Assembly (NCBI GenBank): GCA_000507305.1
Contig: DF239800.1
Coordinates: forward strand, 129,542-193,541
Length of the DNA stretch: 64,000 bases
Direction: 5' to 3'
Origin: Breviolum minutum Mf 1.05b.01
Taxonomy: Eukaryota; Sar; Dinophyceae; Suessiales; Symbiodiniaceae
The position numbers were made by a program, and so were the translations under genes. This document shows, piece after piece, positions 1 to 12,612 of this stretch; within the stretch, counting starts at the first letter, position 1, and the number at the start of each line of letters is the position of its first letter. Below the pieces are notes generated by a model, which did not search any database, was not told the origin of the DNA, and saw only the letters and a list, made by a program, of their open reading frames with translations.

Positions 1-333
1 TGACGACAGTCTCGACAAAAAAAAACAAAACAAAACCAAAAAAAAACTTCCGCCTTCTGAGTTGTTTTTTTGTTTTTGTTTTTCTGTTTTTTTGTTTTTT
101 TGAAGTGTTTTTTTGATTTGTTTTTTTTGTTTTTTTTGGGTAATTTTATCTTTTCTGTATTTTCCAGTATCTGCTGGGCTGTCGCCTTCATAATGCTATT
201 TTCAGGGGCTATGTTAAACCTCAGGGGTGTATATCAATTTTAACGAAACCAACATTTTGGTTGAGTTACTAACATGATCTCCGGTAGAAAACTAGTTGAA
301 ATATGACATATTGAAGCCACAAACCTTGATCAG
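1..333. other. Non-coding, homopolymer-rich left edge
   Basis: I see no supported exon here. Positions 18 to about 140 are runs of A and then T. Around 199-232 lies the right half of a family-1 inverted-repeat element (TTTTCAGGGGCTATGTTAAA followed by a CAGGGGTGTA end) without its left partner. The stretch is probably intronic or upstream of the first exon at 334. Confidence 0.5.
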
Positions 334-3300
334 GAATATGGCAGGTTTGATGCCTTCATGGGATTATTTGCCACTTGGACGTCCGACGGTGAGATGTTCC
401 AGTGAGTTTGATGTGGGAAATCCACTAGGAAGAGTATCATGATCTCGCGTAAACTCAGTGGAAATGATATGTTTTTATGTGTGTGGGTTGTTGATATTTA
501 GATATGTTGCATTGGGTAAGCAGCATATTTGCCATATTCTGGCTGGCAGATCATGGCTATACCTAGTTGAGTGTCAGTGTCACCTGAAAATGTTTCAAGT
601 TGCTATGCACGGTTCCACTATATTGATGATGCAACCGTTTCTTTTCGAGAGGATTCATGTCATGTAGGATTGCAGAAGTTAGATTCCAACATTTTGTGTT
701 TCTTTTGGGAACATGGGGACGTGACACTTATTTCCTTCATACTAATAGGTGGTATACAACTCATTACAATCAATGTTTCAACAACTGATTCAGATTACTT
801 TCAACCACCTATCTAGAGAACTCAGATTTGAATCATTGCAAAAATTGTTGCATCCTGAAAAGTCACCACTTTGTCTTTGTCAGCAGACCTGAATCCTCCA
901 ACAGATCTTTTTTGGGTTGAAATTTGACACCTAAAAGAAGGGACGAGGGGAACATGTATTGAAATCAACCTTTGAAGTGTGCTGCTGACTCCTGTCGTCG
1001 TGTCACCCGGAGTCGTGGACCTGGGAGAGACTTCGAGGTTAAAAGAAGAGGCTGAAAAGTACGAGTCTTGGACTGCAGTGGGTGCTGACACCATCCTATG
1101 GGATATGGTATATTTGCCTACAGTTGGTTGATTTCATGGTCAATGTAGGTGGATATACCTTACATACCATACATGGATCCTATGGGTACAGGGTTGAAGA
1201 AAATGACTATCACTGCCCGCAAGTTTTGGTACTGGTAGGTTAGTGCCAGGGCCATATTTTTCAATACTGCTCAAGCTGTATCAAATACTCTAGCGCAGGG
1301 TAAAAATGTTTTGGGGATTCTTTTTGACACAAAATGACTATGTTCATAACGCTACCCTGATCAGGGCTATGTAGATTGTATCCAAGGCACATGCTGAATT
1401 ACAGCTGTCATATCAGAACTCCATTTAATGAGCCATCCTTAACCCGGGATGTTTGCAAGTTTTGCATATTTTTACCGCGAGGATTGGTTCGTCAATGTGG
1501 AGTTTGATCATTTGCTGCTCACATCAAAGCTGCGTGTCAGCATTGCTACCTACTTGTCCTTGCTGGAGGAGGTGGGAAAGAAGAAGAGATGACGGTAGGA
1601 AGTTGTCTCTTGGAACAGGTTTGACACTTTGATTGATATTTTGGATTCCTTTCTGTGGAGACCTTTGAAGGTGTTTTAAACTTTGAAGATTCCGTATGAT
1701 TTCGTGGTATGTACTCAATGAAAGAACATATTTTAGATAACAACTCATGTGTTTTTGCAACTTAAAGATCAGTTTTGAGTTTGCATTACTTGGGTACAGA
1801 TCCCTGGGTTGCAATCACTATTCTTTTGCATTGGCAAAGACCTTCCAGATCAGCTTGTGAAAGATCTCCCCATCCAGCCTTTGTTGTGAAAAATAAAGAC
1901 ACAGATTTCACTTGACAATGTGAAACCTTGAACCAGGATCCAGAACCTCTTCCCTTCCCTGATGGGCATCAGATTTCAGTCAACAAAAGCGATGGGGGGC
2001 CTTTCTTTCGTGTGTTGTTGATTCCCTTCATCCTGACCCTGCCCCCAATTTATGCAGGGGAATCCAGAGCAACGGCAAGATGCCAAAGGGCCCTTGATGT
2101 TGATGTTTGGCACCTGGGTTTGAAGAGACATGGCAGGGCCCCAACCGTCCCCCTCCTGAGCTTTCGTTTTAAAGCTTCATTCCAAGAAGGGACTTTCCGC
2201 GGATACTGGTATTTCAGCCTTTAGATTTTACGATGAAAATAAGGTTTCCTCCCTTGGTCAGTGGAATTATTGTTTGGGGAGGAGCACTGGTATACCCTGT
2301 GTGGGAGGGATTATGAAATAGCCTAGTCCTACCAATCAGGACAAAGTAATGTGATAGAATGGGATTGTTTTTTTGTTTCCCCCTTGGCTCGGATATGGCG
2401 CTGAAAGTTCGACTTGATAAACGAGGGATAAACGAGGTTGACCAAAATATACAGTACTTTATCGGATAGTGATGTGATTTATATCTTTAATCTTTGTGAA
2501 TTCACCGAGCAAAAATAGTGCGAAGGCCCCAGAGCTTCATCCCCAAGGCTAGAGGCATCATTATTTATATTTTGCTTTTCAATCTCTCACTGATTGGACC
2601 CTGGCAAAATCAAACATAAGTCATCTCTTTGACCCTTTTTAAGAAAGTGCATTAAGATGATCGTTTCCATTTGGGTTCCAGTGTTTTTTATGTGAGGGTC
2701 GAGTCAGTTTTATGAGAGAAGGTATGGTATGACAAGGCCTTTTCCAATGTTCCAACTAAGGTAATGCCTTTGTCTTCAATCATTTGATGGTGAAAGACAT
2801 GTCTCTTGGTTCATCAGAACACTCCCAGGTGTTTTTTAATGATCTTTCTTTTTTCTTTGGTTCAAGCTGCATATTTCAGGGAAGCCTACGAAGAGGATAT
2901 CCCCAGAAGAAGTTTATCCAAGCACTTTAACCTTCACCAGCCTTCATCGCAAAAATGGAGTAGGGAAATACCACTTACTACATGAGTGTTCCGAAAATAG
3001 TGGGTTAAAACCCCCCAAATCATCCCATGTTTAATAGGGTTTTCCATTATTTTCACCATCCATTTTGGGGTACCCCTATTTTTGGAAACACCCACATGGC
3101 TTGGCTATTTGATTGTTTGACTGATTGGAGTTATTCTACCTGTTTGAAAAAAGTGGGAAGTCGAGGTTTCCGGATGATTCGGATGAATGTTTACATTGGA
3201 AACCTCATGGATGATCTCAAAAAGAAATAGGAGCCAGGGATGATGTATTTTCCGTTCCTAGATGAGGAGCGTTTTTTAGCTCAAAAGCACAGGGTAGTCA

Positions 3301-5302
3301 ACATGATCAGCATCCATATCTTATTTGTATATATTTGTATGACACACATGATTCCATGATCATGATCCGCAATTTAGTTTGGATATTTTGGCCTAGTTTT
3401 TGTTATTAAAAAACCTTCCTCCAACTTCGTTATAGTACATCATTGTTGCTTCAGATATCCAAGTGCATCATGACTTTCTTATTCGGGCACCAAATTTCAA
3501 GCACAAAGGATGTCCAGCAAAAGGGTACCGAGGCATTCAGAGTACGAGGCACTCAGAGACTAATGCGATCCATGTATGGTCTACTTGCAGATATCTTTGG
3601 GCAATCGGACAGGTAAGCAAATATGATGTGTATGGGTCGTTCTGGGTGGGTTGAGTTTCATAGCATAAATCAAAGCAACAGGAACTTAGTTGGTGCATAT
3701 CAAACCTTCAAATGCATGGACAAAATGAAACATGCCCTTAGCAGAAAACATATGCCCAAGGCTCACATTTTAGCTTGAAATTTATGGTGGAAGTATATAT
3801 CTAAAACCAATACCTACTGCAAGATGCGGATGTTATGAAACATATCCAAATATAATCTACAAGTCAAAATGATTGGATCCCCCCAAAAAAGCTGGATATG
3901 ATGATGCTATAGACACCGGTCCCATTTTTTTTGCATGTCCCCTTTACAGAACCTCAATGTTGACGTCCAGGAAACGGCAATGGGATCACCTGGGTGCCAC
4001 TGCACCAGCAGGCAATCCAGAAGTCGATGTCTCGTTTTGTTCATCTTTTCGGTAGGTAGGCTTATAACAGGCCTATACCAAAAACAGACTTTGAGGGAGA
4101 AAAAGTGAGCAACATGTTAGGAGTCACCACCGGGATTATATATGAAACATTTTTAGGCTCGGGAATCCCAAACTATAGACCTTCAATTTGCCACTGTCAC
4201 ATCTTGGGGGAGGATTGGAGCGATATGGAGCGATGATGTGCAGAGGGGTACACCCTGGAAGATTAACGGCTGAAACCTACACATCACCCGTTTAGAAAGG
4301 AAAATGATCTTCCAAACCTCCATGAGTATGTTCCATGTTAAGCTTCAGGGGTGTACATCTTGTTGAACGATTCAAATTGATGTGATTGGACAATCTGGAT
4401 CTGAGATATTGAGAAGGACAACAATTCAACTGACACAAAAAGTGTGGGCAAATTTTATCCCGGCCAAAACGTCCGACTGAAAACCCCCTTATTTCAGAAG
4501 GTGGTTTCGGGTGGTTCGGGTTTGGACATTACAATGCATTGCGGTTGATAATGCACAACAATTCGGAGCTATACTTGTACCAGACAATTTCTGGAAAGTT
4601 TCCGACCTACATGATCCATCATGATCCTAAGATATCATTAAGATATCAGGAATTCAGAGTTTACACTTGAATTCTTATTTTTCCATTCACCCAGCAGAAA
4701 AAAACATCAAACCTTGGTACTTTTTTCGGGGTTTTCAGTGGTTTGACGTGAAGCTGAAGAGCATTTGAACTAAAGATACGCGTCAAATGCACCTACTTGT
4801 ACCACTACAAAGCTTCTTTTTTCAGTAGTGTTTCAAGGGAAATTCTCAGTTTGCAGAAATATTGTAATTATATATATAAATATATTTAATTCACTCATAT
4901 TCACCCAGGATTTCGTTTGAAGAATACATCAGTGGACAAAATGACCCCTTCAAAGATGTGCAATCACTATACTGTCAGATCATCTTGTTTTTTGTTGGAT
5001 ATGATGGTGTTTTTTCTCAAACAATGGAGGATCGTTGTTTCTTTTCGCAGGTCATCCAGCCAGTGGATGTCCTACATTCATGGAAGGCCGCTTTGAATGG
5101 CCAAGGGCTTGTTCCCAGGACCGTTGGCAACGGTGATTCTGGGTTCTGGGAGGATTCCATGTTTACCCCATTTTGTTCCTTGGCAAATTGTTCACCATGT
5201 CGTTCTGTGGAATTTCAGGGTGACCAGATATATAACTTTGAGGTCCAGCCATTGCTCAACAAATTTGCAAAACATCTCAAGAAGGCTTCCTGTTCAGATT
5301 GA
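334..5302 (+). CDS. Multi-exon gene A, unknown function
   Basis: I do not recognise this protein. Proposed exons are 334-401, 978-1107, 1482-1571, 1619-1670, 1937-2009, 2058-2117, 2880-2964, 3455-3612, 3950-4051 and 4909-5302 with a TGA stop. The last three are the firmest. Exon 3455-3612 ends in AG before GTAAGC with two bases left over, 3950 supplies the missing base, its end at 4051 again leaves two, and 4909 completes that codon. Short readable stretches include KGPLMLMFGTW (2058 exon) and RLMRSMYGLLADIFGQSDR (3455 exon). Introns hold a family-5 element at 1108, a family-3 element at 2983 and a family-1 element at 4248. The 5' exons are linked only by strand and proximity, so this could be two genes. 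The true start is not visible and may lie outside the window. Confidence 0.5.
3455..3612 (+). CDS. Gene A internal exon (well supported)
   Basis: An open stretch of 52 codons follows an acceptor ending TTCAG and ends with AG before GTAAGC, the best splice context in this gene. Its phase agrees with the next exon at 3950. It is hydrophilic with many basic residues, and I could not assign a domain. Confidence 0.65.
4909..5302 (+). CDS. Gene A terminal exon
   Basis: This is a 394-nt open stretch after a CACCCAG acceptor, ending in TGA. It contains a cysteine cluster (FCSLANCSPCRSVEF) and a lysine-rich tail. A 57-nt GT-AG segment inside it (about 5000-5056) also keeps the frame open, so it may be a retained in-frame intron or simply coding. 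Its entry phase matches the exon ending at 4051. Confidence 0.55.
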
Positions 5303-6860
5303 CACAACTTCATATCGGACAGAGAAAAAAACATATACTAACCCCCGAAATTCAACATAGATGTCCTTGGAACAGGTATTTCCCGTATTTCCGGCTTCAA
5401 AATATGGCGTCATTTTGGGTATTCAGCCAATAAAAAACAGTGTATCAGTGTATCATTATCCACCATACCAACCAATCGACTCATCCCTTCTGAACCTGAC
5501 CTCACCCCCCATTGACGACGTCCATGCCATAGGATATCGTTTATCCCAACCTGGTGACGTTCATGAATCCACCTGTTCCGGCATATGGGTACCTTGGTTG
5601 AAATCTTTCAAGCTTAGGATGGGTACCCTTAGGATGTTGATCGTGGATTCGTGTTTCATGTAGCGTGCAGGCTACGGCTACTGGAAACTGCACAAAACGA
5701 GTGGAGGTTAAAATAAACTGAATCATTTCTTTCTGCTGTTTGTTGAATCTCAGGTGTGAATCAAGTACAATTAGTATACACCATATAATGTAGATTCAAG
5801 ACGATACAAGTGACTTGATTCTGCGGTTAGATATGGATGTATGAGAGCAGCTCACGCTGCTGAAGAATCATTCCGCTGTGCATATGGCTGAGTGCCATAC
5901 CCAAATGTTTGAATTCCATACACTTCCGACACAGCTTATAAGATGGACAGATACTGTACCTATCAAAGAATGGGCACGCTTTGACTTTTGTTGTTTCTGA
6001 CACGAGCAGCTTTCTGTTCTTCTTTTAAGTGGACTTATTGTCAAATTGTATACAAGTAGAAGTTAATCCATGGCATTCGGGCGGTGGTTGTGACAGATCA
6101 CTAAGCTAGTTGAAACGCTGCAACCTTACCTGATGAAACAAGAGGCGCAACAAAAACAAACTACCCCAGCAAAGCAGCATAAAGCAGCAATTCAGAAGGC
6201 AATTTGAACCCATGTAAATCAATGTAAATAGTGCACATGTATGTGGAGATATATTATTTGATTGGCCAAAATGGATTTGGCACTCAAATCTAATCAAATC
6301 AAATAGTCACATGAAGTGGTATGTTTCTTTCAATTTATACTGGTGTCTAGCTCTAAAGTGATTCTTTAGAGCAATATTTTAGTCGGATCTGAAGGCGGTG
6401 TGAAAAAAGGCTGCAGACTCAAAAAAACAACCTGGCTTACTGAGACTGGGAAATACCCCAAATATATCCAACATATAATGGTTGAATTGTTAAAGTTTAC
6501 CATCTAGATGGTGGATCCAAACATGCCTTGACAAATGTTTGTTCAACCGTTTAATCAGCACCTATTATTGTAGCCAAGTTTGATACATGGTGTTTATGAA
6601 GAATCCAGAAGTGGAGATAATATGACAAATCTAGGTAGATGTACATCGGGATGCTCGACCACCCAGTAACAGTCACCTTTTGAACTTTTGAACTTGTCGG
6701 CTGTGAGAACCGGCAGTGCTTTCCACCAGCCGAAACGTGAAGAAAACACTAAAGGCTCCGCAAACAACTAACAAGCAAAACAACGACATGCATATATGTG
6801 TGTGTATGACCACACGAAATGGGTACGACGAATATGGCACATTACAAACCTACACAAACC
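5303..6860. other. Probable intergenic stretch
   Basis: I see no well-bounded exon here. A plus-strand frame stays open over 5361-5663 but lacks convincing splice signals. A degenerate left end of a family-1 element sits near 5340. Otherwise this is AT-leaning sequence between the end of gene A and the ATG at 6861. Confidence 0.4.
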
Positions 6861-9800
6861 ATGGCCGAAGAGGGGCTGAAAGATTTCTCCGACGACCAGT
6901 AGAGGGATGGAAATATGCCCAAAGTCATTTCATTGTAGATTCGTTATTAGTCAATCTTTTGTAGGAACATTACTTCTTTTGTAGGGGATCCCTATCAATC
7001 TTTATTTCCCACTGTAGCTGACAGGGAGAGCATGTCAAGATGTACAATAGATGGATAGCTTGCACTCTTAAACCTTAGAACCTTCTACATAGTCATGTTG
7101 AACACGCAAAATTGTCAGTTGTTTATCCCAAATCAGACCTGTTCTTCTAGTCATGGTCAGGATGTCTACTTTGGAGGAATGAAATTTCACAGATACTTCC
7201 AAACAGAAGCCATATGGTTGAAAGGAAGTACCTGTTCTTCAAACCAATGACTTTCAGTATCAGCCTGAATTTCAGTATCATTTTCAGTATCAGTCTACTA
7301 CAGTACAATATAGTACAATATATATGTCACATTATAATTTCTCACTACAGAAGTTTTTGCTGAGTGGAGTACCAAAAAAACACGCCTCACCTGCGAGCTG
7401 AAAATGCAACTTGTCACAACTTGTCACAACTTGTCATTGTTTGAGGTCACCTGGATGTGGACAGAAACCGCAGGTTGATTTGGGGAGTGGGTTTTTGATT
7501 GGTTGGGCCAGCACGGATTGGATCCGTTTTTGCAAAGTCTGGAATCTGGGAAGCCACTCTTTTTTTCGCAGGGAAGCCCAAGATTTGGATGATACATACT
7601 AGTTTATTATTTGAACCATTTGGTTGCAGTAGGTGGATGATATAGATGGATGTAGTTGCTTCTCATGATGACAGGTTTTATTGATTCTTACTAGTCTACT
7701 AGACTTGGGAATGGCATGTCATCGCTACTTTCATTCTGGAGAATAAATTCCAGTGTGACCTAGGGAATGGGAAATGGATACAACTACAGAGAATTTAATG
7801 TACGCATCATGAAAGGATGGACATTGCAAATGGGGACTTTCGACCATGACGCATATGCGACCGTTGATGAGAAGCACACATGTAAGAAGTCAATCGTGAA
7901 TGGATCGATGTGTTTCCTGTTGGAAAAGGGTGGTTTCCAGCCAGCTGTGTTGGATGTACATTGGATTCGTCAGATATTTAGTACCCAAACAAAGTTTCAG
8001 GTAAGTTAGGATGTTCATATTTTTTCTTCTTTGGAGATGTGCTCCTCCTTTGTGAGTGAAGAAGTCCCGTTATTTGCTTCCAGGCAAGGTTTGTAACAAT
8101 CATGCAGGGGTAAGGGCCGGATTCTCCGTCTATGGCGTTGTTGGAAGATTTGGAAGGAGCATCTCCACACAGGTTTTGTTGCTTTATAGTGTGTCTGAGG
8201 AGTCACAGATGGGATCTTATAATATGTCCACTTTAAATTTAAATGTCGACACAAATGTATCCCAGTTGGGTTTGTCAAGTCAAGATGTCACCATCATGAA
8301 TTGATGTGTGAGATACGGAACATGTATCGAAGGCTTGTTTTCATATTGAAGAGCCGGAAGAATCGGGGACGAATCAGGCCGTCCCCAATCAGTCACCCCA
8401 CGTTTCGACCAACGCAGGACTTTCCTTTGGCCTGTTTCGAGATCCAGAGGTTTGCGCAAAGGGAACCGAAAGATTACACCCCTGAAAACTAAGATGACAT
8501 TGGAAAATCCACCTTTTCCATAGGAAATGCATCGACTCAAATGGTGGAGTTTCCATTGTCATGTTAGTTTTCAGGGGAGTAGAGTTTTGGATTGAACTAA
8601 AAGCATCCACTGGATCCCATCACTCCATAAATTCTCAAAAAGACATGATTTTGTATTATGGTCTGCCTTCTCAGCAGTTGAATGCATCCTGCAATCCTGC
8701 ATTGCTTTCCACAGCCTTACTAGAATTTGCATGAATTTCCTACCAATTTTGACAAGCATGGTTGAGTCATAGCAATCGTCTCACTGCAGCACAGGCAGCC
8801 GGTAAAAGATTTGGGTTTAGATCAGTCCCTTGGACAGATATAGATCATGGAGTTGGTACATCTGTGTATATACAATGACGCTGCTGATGGTTCAGAAATC
8901 CCAAAACAACCACTTGGGGTGTACAAAACCCTGTAAACGATGGGATAAACTACCACCCTCAACTGGTTAGCCGGATTTCAGAACCATCAGCAGTACTAGT
9001 AGGGTAACTGCTCTAAGTACTCTGTGTTTCCTTTTTACGTTTGAAGGATTGGGAGGAATGCTGACGAAAATGGTACCAAAATTCAGATTAAGGAATGGAA
9101 ATTAAATTGGCCAGATTTGTGGATGTTGCAATTACACTGTATGTATCTCTATTGATTTATAATATTTACATGGCCTACCTTGAGGTCGATATGATGCTGG
9201 TGGAAAATGAAGGTTAAGTGTTTTAGTGAGCACTGGATGTTCTTGGTGGTCACATGACTGAGCTGTATAGAATGATTACCCTCCCAGAAACTAACCTATC
9301 CCATCCAAGGAATCCAAGGTTAGTTGGGAAGATGCGGTTCCTTTTCCATTGGTGGGATATGTTACTGTTGGTGGCTGAAATCCTGCACCAGTTGAGGTTG
9401 GTAGTTTCTCCGTGTTTCTCCCACTATTTGCAGGGGTTTTATACATCCCAGGTGGTTGTTTGGGATTTCTGAACCATCAACAGTATGTCTCCTGGCCAAC
9501 AACTGTTGGGTGTCTAAGCTTTCTGACTTGCCTTCGCCAAGGATGACCATTTTTTCCCTACTAAATGACAAAGCCCTTGGGGGGTTGAAGCTTCAGCAGT
9601 GCCCCCAGTAATGTTTTCATATTATTATTTCGATGTTTGACAAATTTTTGACACATTGATGGCATAGGCCTTTGTCTAGTGGGATTTTACTATCTATGTA
9701 TGATACTGCTGATGGTTCAGAAATCCGGCGATCACCAGTTGAGGTTGGTAGTTGGTCTACCATGATTTACAAGGTTTTAGTAGCACCATCCCAGGTGGTT

Positions 9801-10954
9801 GTTTGGGACTTCTGCACCATCAACAGTATCACTTACCAATGAAAGGGTACTTCGAATGCTCCCCCAAGATGCAATCATGGCAAAATTCAAGATTAAGCGT
9901 GTGATCCCGGAGGCTATTGCTAGGTGGCTTGCCCGAGCAAGCCCCCAAGGATGTATCATTGATATGTATACATGCAGATGTATATATGTATGATTATATG
10001 GATGATAATTTTTAATGATATTGAGTGTATAAATATGATATATATTTACGTATTTATATATATATATGATATATAAATCTTTATTTACACACATATCGAA
10101 GCTTCTTAAGAAACAAACAACTCTGCACGGTTAAACGGTTTCAGCCATATGTCTGACTCCCTGACTCCCAAGGATAAGCCTCGTGAAGCACCTGGCCACG
10201 GGTGAGGTGGTCTTAGCCGATGCCAAGGATAGGGGTGAAACGGTGAAACCGTGGATGCGGAGATGCGGATTGAAACTCCAGATTTGGGGAACTGGAACAA
10301 AAACAATCTACCCTTGACCTCACTTAAATGTATAGAATTGATTTCAAGGAGATATATGAGTATCGGACAAAATTAGGTATGACCAAAGTAGTATTGAGAG
10401 GGTCGTGGGGTTGCCATTGCTGCAAAACCGATAGGGGACCACCCTAAAACGATACCCAAAACGATACCCTCAGGAATCAGGAAGGTATGTACAAGGTGCC
10501 GCCACTGCAAAACCGATAGGGGCCCACCCTACTTTAGGATGTCCCTTTGCCATGTACCAAATTTTGTCCGTAACTCAATGTAACTCATATATAATTACGT
10601 ATTCATGAATCATGAATTTGATTGTTCTGCAGAGATAGATTGTTACAGTGCAAAGTATGTCGTTTTGTGCAGCCATGTATTATGTGAACGCTCCGATTTG
10701 CAAGTGGTTGGAGCTGATTTTATGTTTGTTTCTTCCATTGCTTGTTAATATGACCACGAAGACTGTTGCCCAAATCAAATTAGATCTTTATATTTTTGTG
10801 GTTGCCTCTCATCGTGAGCCAAAAGCCGGTTTGCCATGAAAATTGGACGACGCACCCAGTTCTCCGTGCGGGCCCCATTGTACGCAGCTATAAGCCATCG
10901 CAGATGAAGTTTGCCACGAGCATGCCGGGAAAGCACTTTTACACATACATTTGA
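6861..10954 (+). CDS. Multi-exon gene B, unknown function
   Basis: The start is ATG at 6861 in an AAACCATGG context, giving an acidic N-terminus (MAEEGLKDFSDD) that stops at a GTAGAG donor after 6898. Further exons are about 7572-7599, 7790-8000 (ends CAG before GTAAGT), 8084-8109 (phase 0 from the previous exon), 8418-8471, an open frame from 8582 to a TGA near 8732, 9827-9952, 10173 to about 10278, and 10860-10954 with a TGA. Exon 9827-9952 reads as a basic helical stretch (MAKFKIKRVIPEAIARWLAR). Not every junction is phase-consistent, so the span may hold more than one transcript. Family-1 and family-2 elements occupy several introns. I cannot name the product. Confidence 0.4.
7790..8000 (+). 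CDS. Gene B internal exon (well supported)
   Basis: A 211-nt open exon follows a CTACAG acceptor and ends CAG before a perfect GTAAGT donor. It encodes about 70 residues of mixed character, for example FLLEKGGFQPAVLDVHWIRQ. The next exon at 8084 begins in the same phase. I did not recognise the family. Confidence 0.65.
8472..8582. repeat. Family-1 inverted-repeat element with non-canonical borders
   Basis: The left arm ACACCCCTGAAAACTAAGAT is mirrored by a right arm reading ATGTTAGTTTTCAGGGG, and a CATTGG / CCATTG pair lies further in. Removing about 110 nt joins two open frames (REPK into EFWIEL). The borders are then GA at the left or AT-AG with a one-base shift, so the splice sites would be non-canonical. 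Confidence 0.6.
8877..8996. repeat. Family-2 inverted-repeat element
   Basis: The ends read GCTGATGGTTCAGAAATCC and GGATTTCAGAACCATCAGC. The core has the family-typical GGGTGTACAAAACCCTGTAAA and GGATAAACTACC. It lies between open stretches of gene B and is probably intronic. Confidence 0.75.
9366..9486. repeat. Family-2 inverted-repeat element, inverted copy
   Basis: The same core as the 8877 copy appears in opposite orientation (ACATCCCAGGTGGTTGTTTGG), ending GATTTCTGAACCATCAACAG. Finding both orientations shows the element is mobile rather than a shared intron sequence. Confidence 0.7.
9703..9826. repeat. Family-2 element ending exactly at an acceptor
   Basis: The ends read GATACTGCTGATGGTTCAG and TGCACCATCAACAGTATC, giving mirrored GATACTG and CAGTATC tips. 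The terminal CAACAG is followed at once by the open exon 9827-9952, so the right end appears to serve as the 3' splice site. Confidence 0.75.
9827..9952 (+). CDS. Gene B exon directly after an element
   Basis: An open 126-nt exon starts immediately after the CAACAG end of a family-2 element. It encodes a basic, helix-like segment rich in K, R, I and A. It ends at GTATCATT, or at a GA donor three bases earlier. The product is unknown. Confidence 0.55.
10173..10317 (+). CDS. Gene B exon, unknown function
   Basis: After an AAG acceptor the frame is open to a TGA at 10315 and includes HLATGEVVLADAKDRGETV. Base composition is visibly richer in G and C than the flanks. The donor is not obvious, and the antisense frame is also open. 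Confidence 0.4.
10421..10530. repeat. Two diverged direct copies of a ~40-nt unit
   Basis: The string GCAAAACCGATAGGGG followed by a C-rich CCACCCTA end occurs twice, near 10431 and 10506, about 75 nt apart. It sits between gene B exons. I do not know its role. Confidence 0.5.
10860..10954 (+). CDS. Gene B probable terminal exon
   Basis: The frame stays open after a CACCCAG acceptor to a TGA at 10952 and includes RAGPIVRSYKPSQMKFATS. A second frame is open for part of the stretch, so the call is moderate. Confidence 0.4.
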
Positions 10955-11379
10955 TGTTTCATTTTTTTTGATCCACCCCTAAGATTTGTGAGATCGAGGT
11001 GATTCACCTTTTATAATATATATATATATATTACACATAAATATCCCCACAAATTTCTTGACTTCAAAAAACATATGCTACGTACTTGTGATTTGGTTGT
11101 CGTTGCTTTTTTTGAGGAGGTGCCTTTGATTCACCACCTGAGCACCTTGACAGCAGAGAATCGTGCCGTTCATCTCAAGGGGGGAGTCATCATCCCAATT
11201 AGGTGAAAAACGCTATGGACTACAGAAACATACTTGACATGATTAAGTATATATAGTTGAACATGTTGATATGGATGAGTTGACATGTTGACATTTATAT
11301 TGTGTCCATGTAGTTGTTGGGGTGCCGATTTTTGAGACGCACATGTGACATGCTGATGATGCTGTTGTTGCGGCTGATG

Positions 11380-11489
11380 ATGATGATGATGATGATGATG
11401 ATGGTGAGGATGAGGATGAGGATGAGGATGCGGATGAGGATGAGAATGAGGATGCGGATGAGGATGAGAATGAGGATGATGATGATGAC
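11380..11489 (+). repeat. Compound GAT/GAGGAT microsatellite
   Basis: Pure GAT repeats pass into GAGGAT, GCGGAT and GAGAAT hexamers. Read on the plus strand in one frame this is an Asp/Glu-rich stretch that closes with TAA near 11510. A neighbouring frame continues open to 11655 and includes KSQHEAILRRGSSH. It could be an acidic domain of a real exon or a plain microsatellite. Confidence 0.7.
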
Positions 11490-11655
11490 CAGCAAGCTTT
11501 TTACCTCTTTTAAGCACCCCTCACCTCGGTTCACCAAAAGCCAGCACGAGGCGATCCTGCGGCGCGGAAGTTCGCACGCGACCTCTTGGAGTGACGAAAA
11601 GAGAATCAGCACGGGGGTCCACCATCACCTTGTTACATGGGAAAATCAACCCTGA

Positions 11656-12612
11656 AGATTGACAAGGTATTGTCCCTTGGTCATGCAGGGTTTCTCCAAT
11701 TTTTTAGGCTTGTTTTAAGTGATTATGGTAAACCCTGTAGCATGTCCTATGTATGCAAGAGGAAAATCATGGAACATCATTTTTCCAGCTACCTTTATAT
11801 ATAGGCCATATGGGATATGTATGGATATGCTAGTTCTCTGGAGGGTGAGCGCCAAGTTTTGATGGTTTAAAGTCTAAAGTTTAAGATCCTAGTTTTGTTT
11901 TTGTCGAACCTACCAGAACAACTCGGTCGCAACAAAAATCCAACCCAACTATTCAACCAAATCATGATTGAAATAACTGTAAGAGTATGATGATGAGTAC
12001 CAAGCGAGTCGAGTCGGAATTTCATGTTTGGAATGACGATGATTTCATTTGAACTATACCGTAGCTACCTCCAGCTGTGGTGGCAATAGGAAAGTTTTCC
12101 CTGAGAATTGGCCAGATTCATCTCATGTGTCCAGTAAAATCAATGAATTTTATACATTTGATCAGATCAATGGATGGGGATGAATATTTTTTTTCGAGGG
12201 ACAGATGATGGAGGCGAACACTCGAGGGGTCCCTTAGATTTTTTGGATGTTTGTTGCTATTCTGAATTTCTTCCATTCATTTCCACCCGCAACACATGAC
12301 GTCAAAGCTTGTTGGAGTTCGCTGCTTCTAATTTGCCACAAAATGATCAGCTATCAACTTCAGGATGTTATCCAGGCATCTTTATCTCGTTTGGCTGTTC
12401 AAATTTGAGTTGCTAAAATTGGTCATATCCTGAGTCTTGGTGGGCGATTTTGAGAACTCCAGTAGTGCTGAGCAACAGTCAATCTGTTTGCATCATATTA
12501 TAGTTTAGGAGGATCTATTCGAGGGATCAGAAATCATGTTTTTGTTACATGTTTTTTAGCGATAGTGGTGAGATCACGCTGCAAATATATATTGGTATGC
12601 TTGACGTGAAAG
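11656..12612. other. No gene seen
   Basis: I found no exon with both splice signals here. The sequence is AT-leaning and lacks long open frames. It is probably intergenic between gene B and the exon at 12613. Confidence 0.35.

Noticed and set aside
11170-11517. Minus-strand His/Pro-rich frame
   Set aside because: It is an antisense reading of the GAGGAT repeat with no splice or start support.
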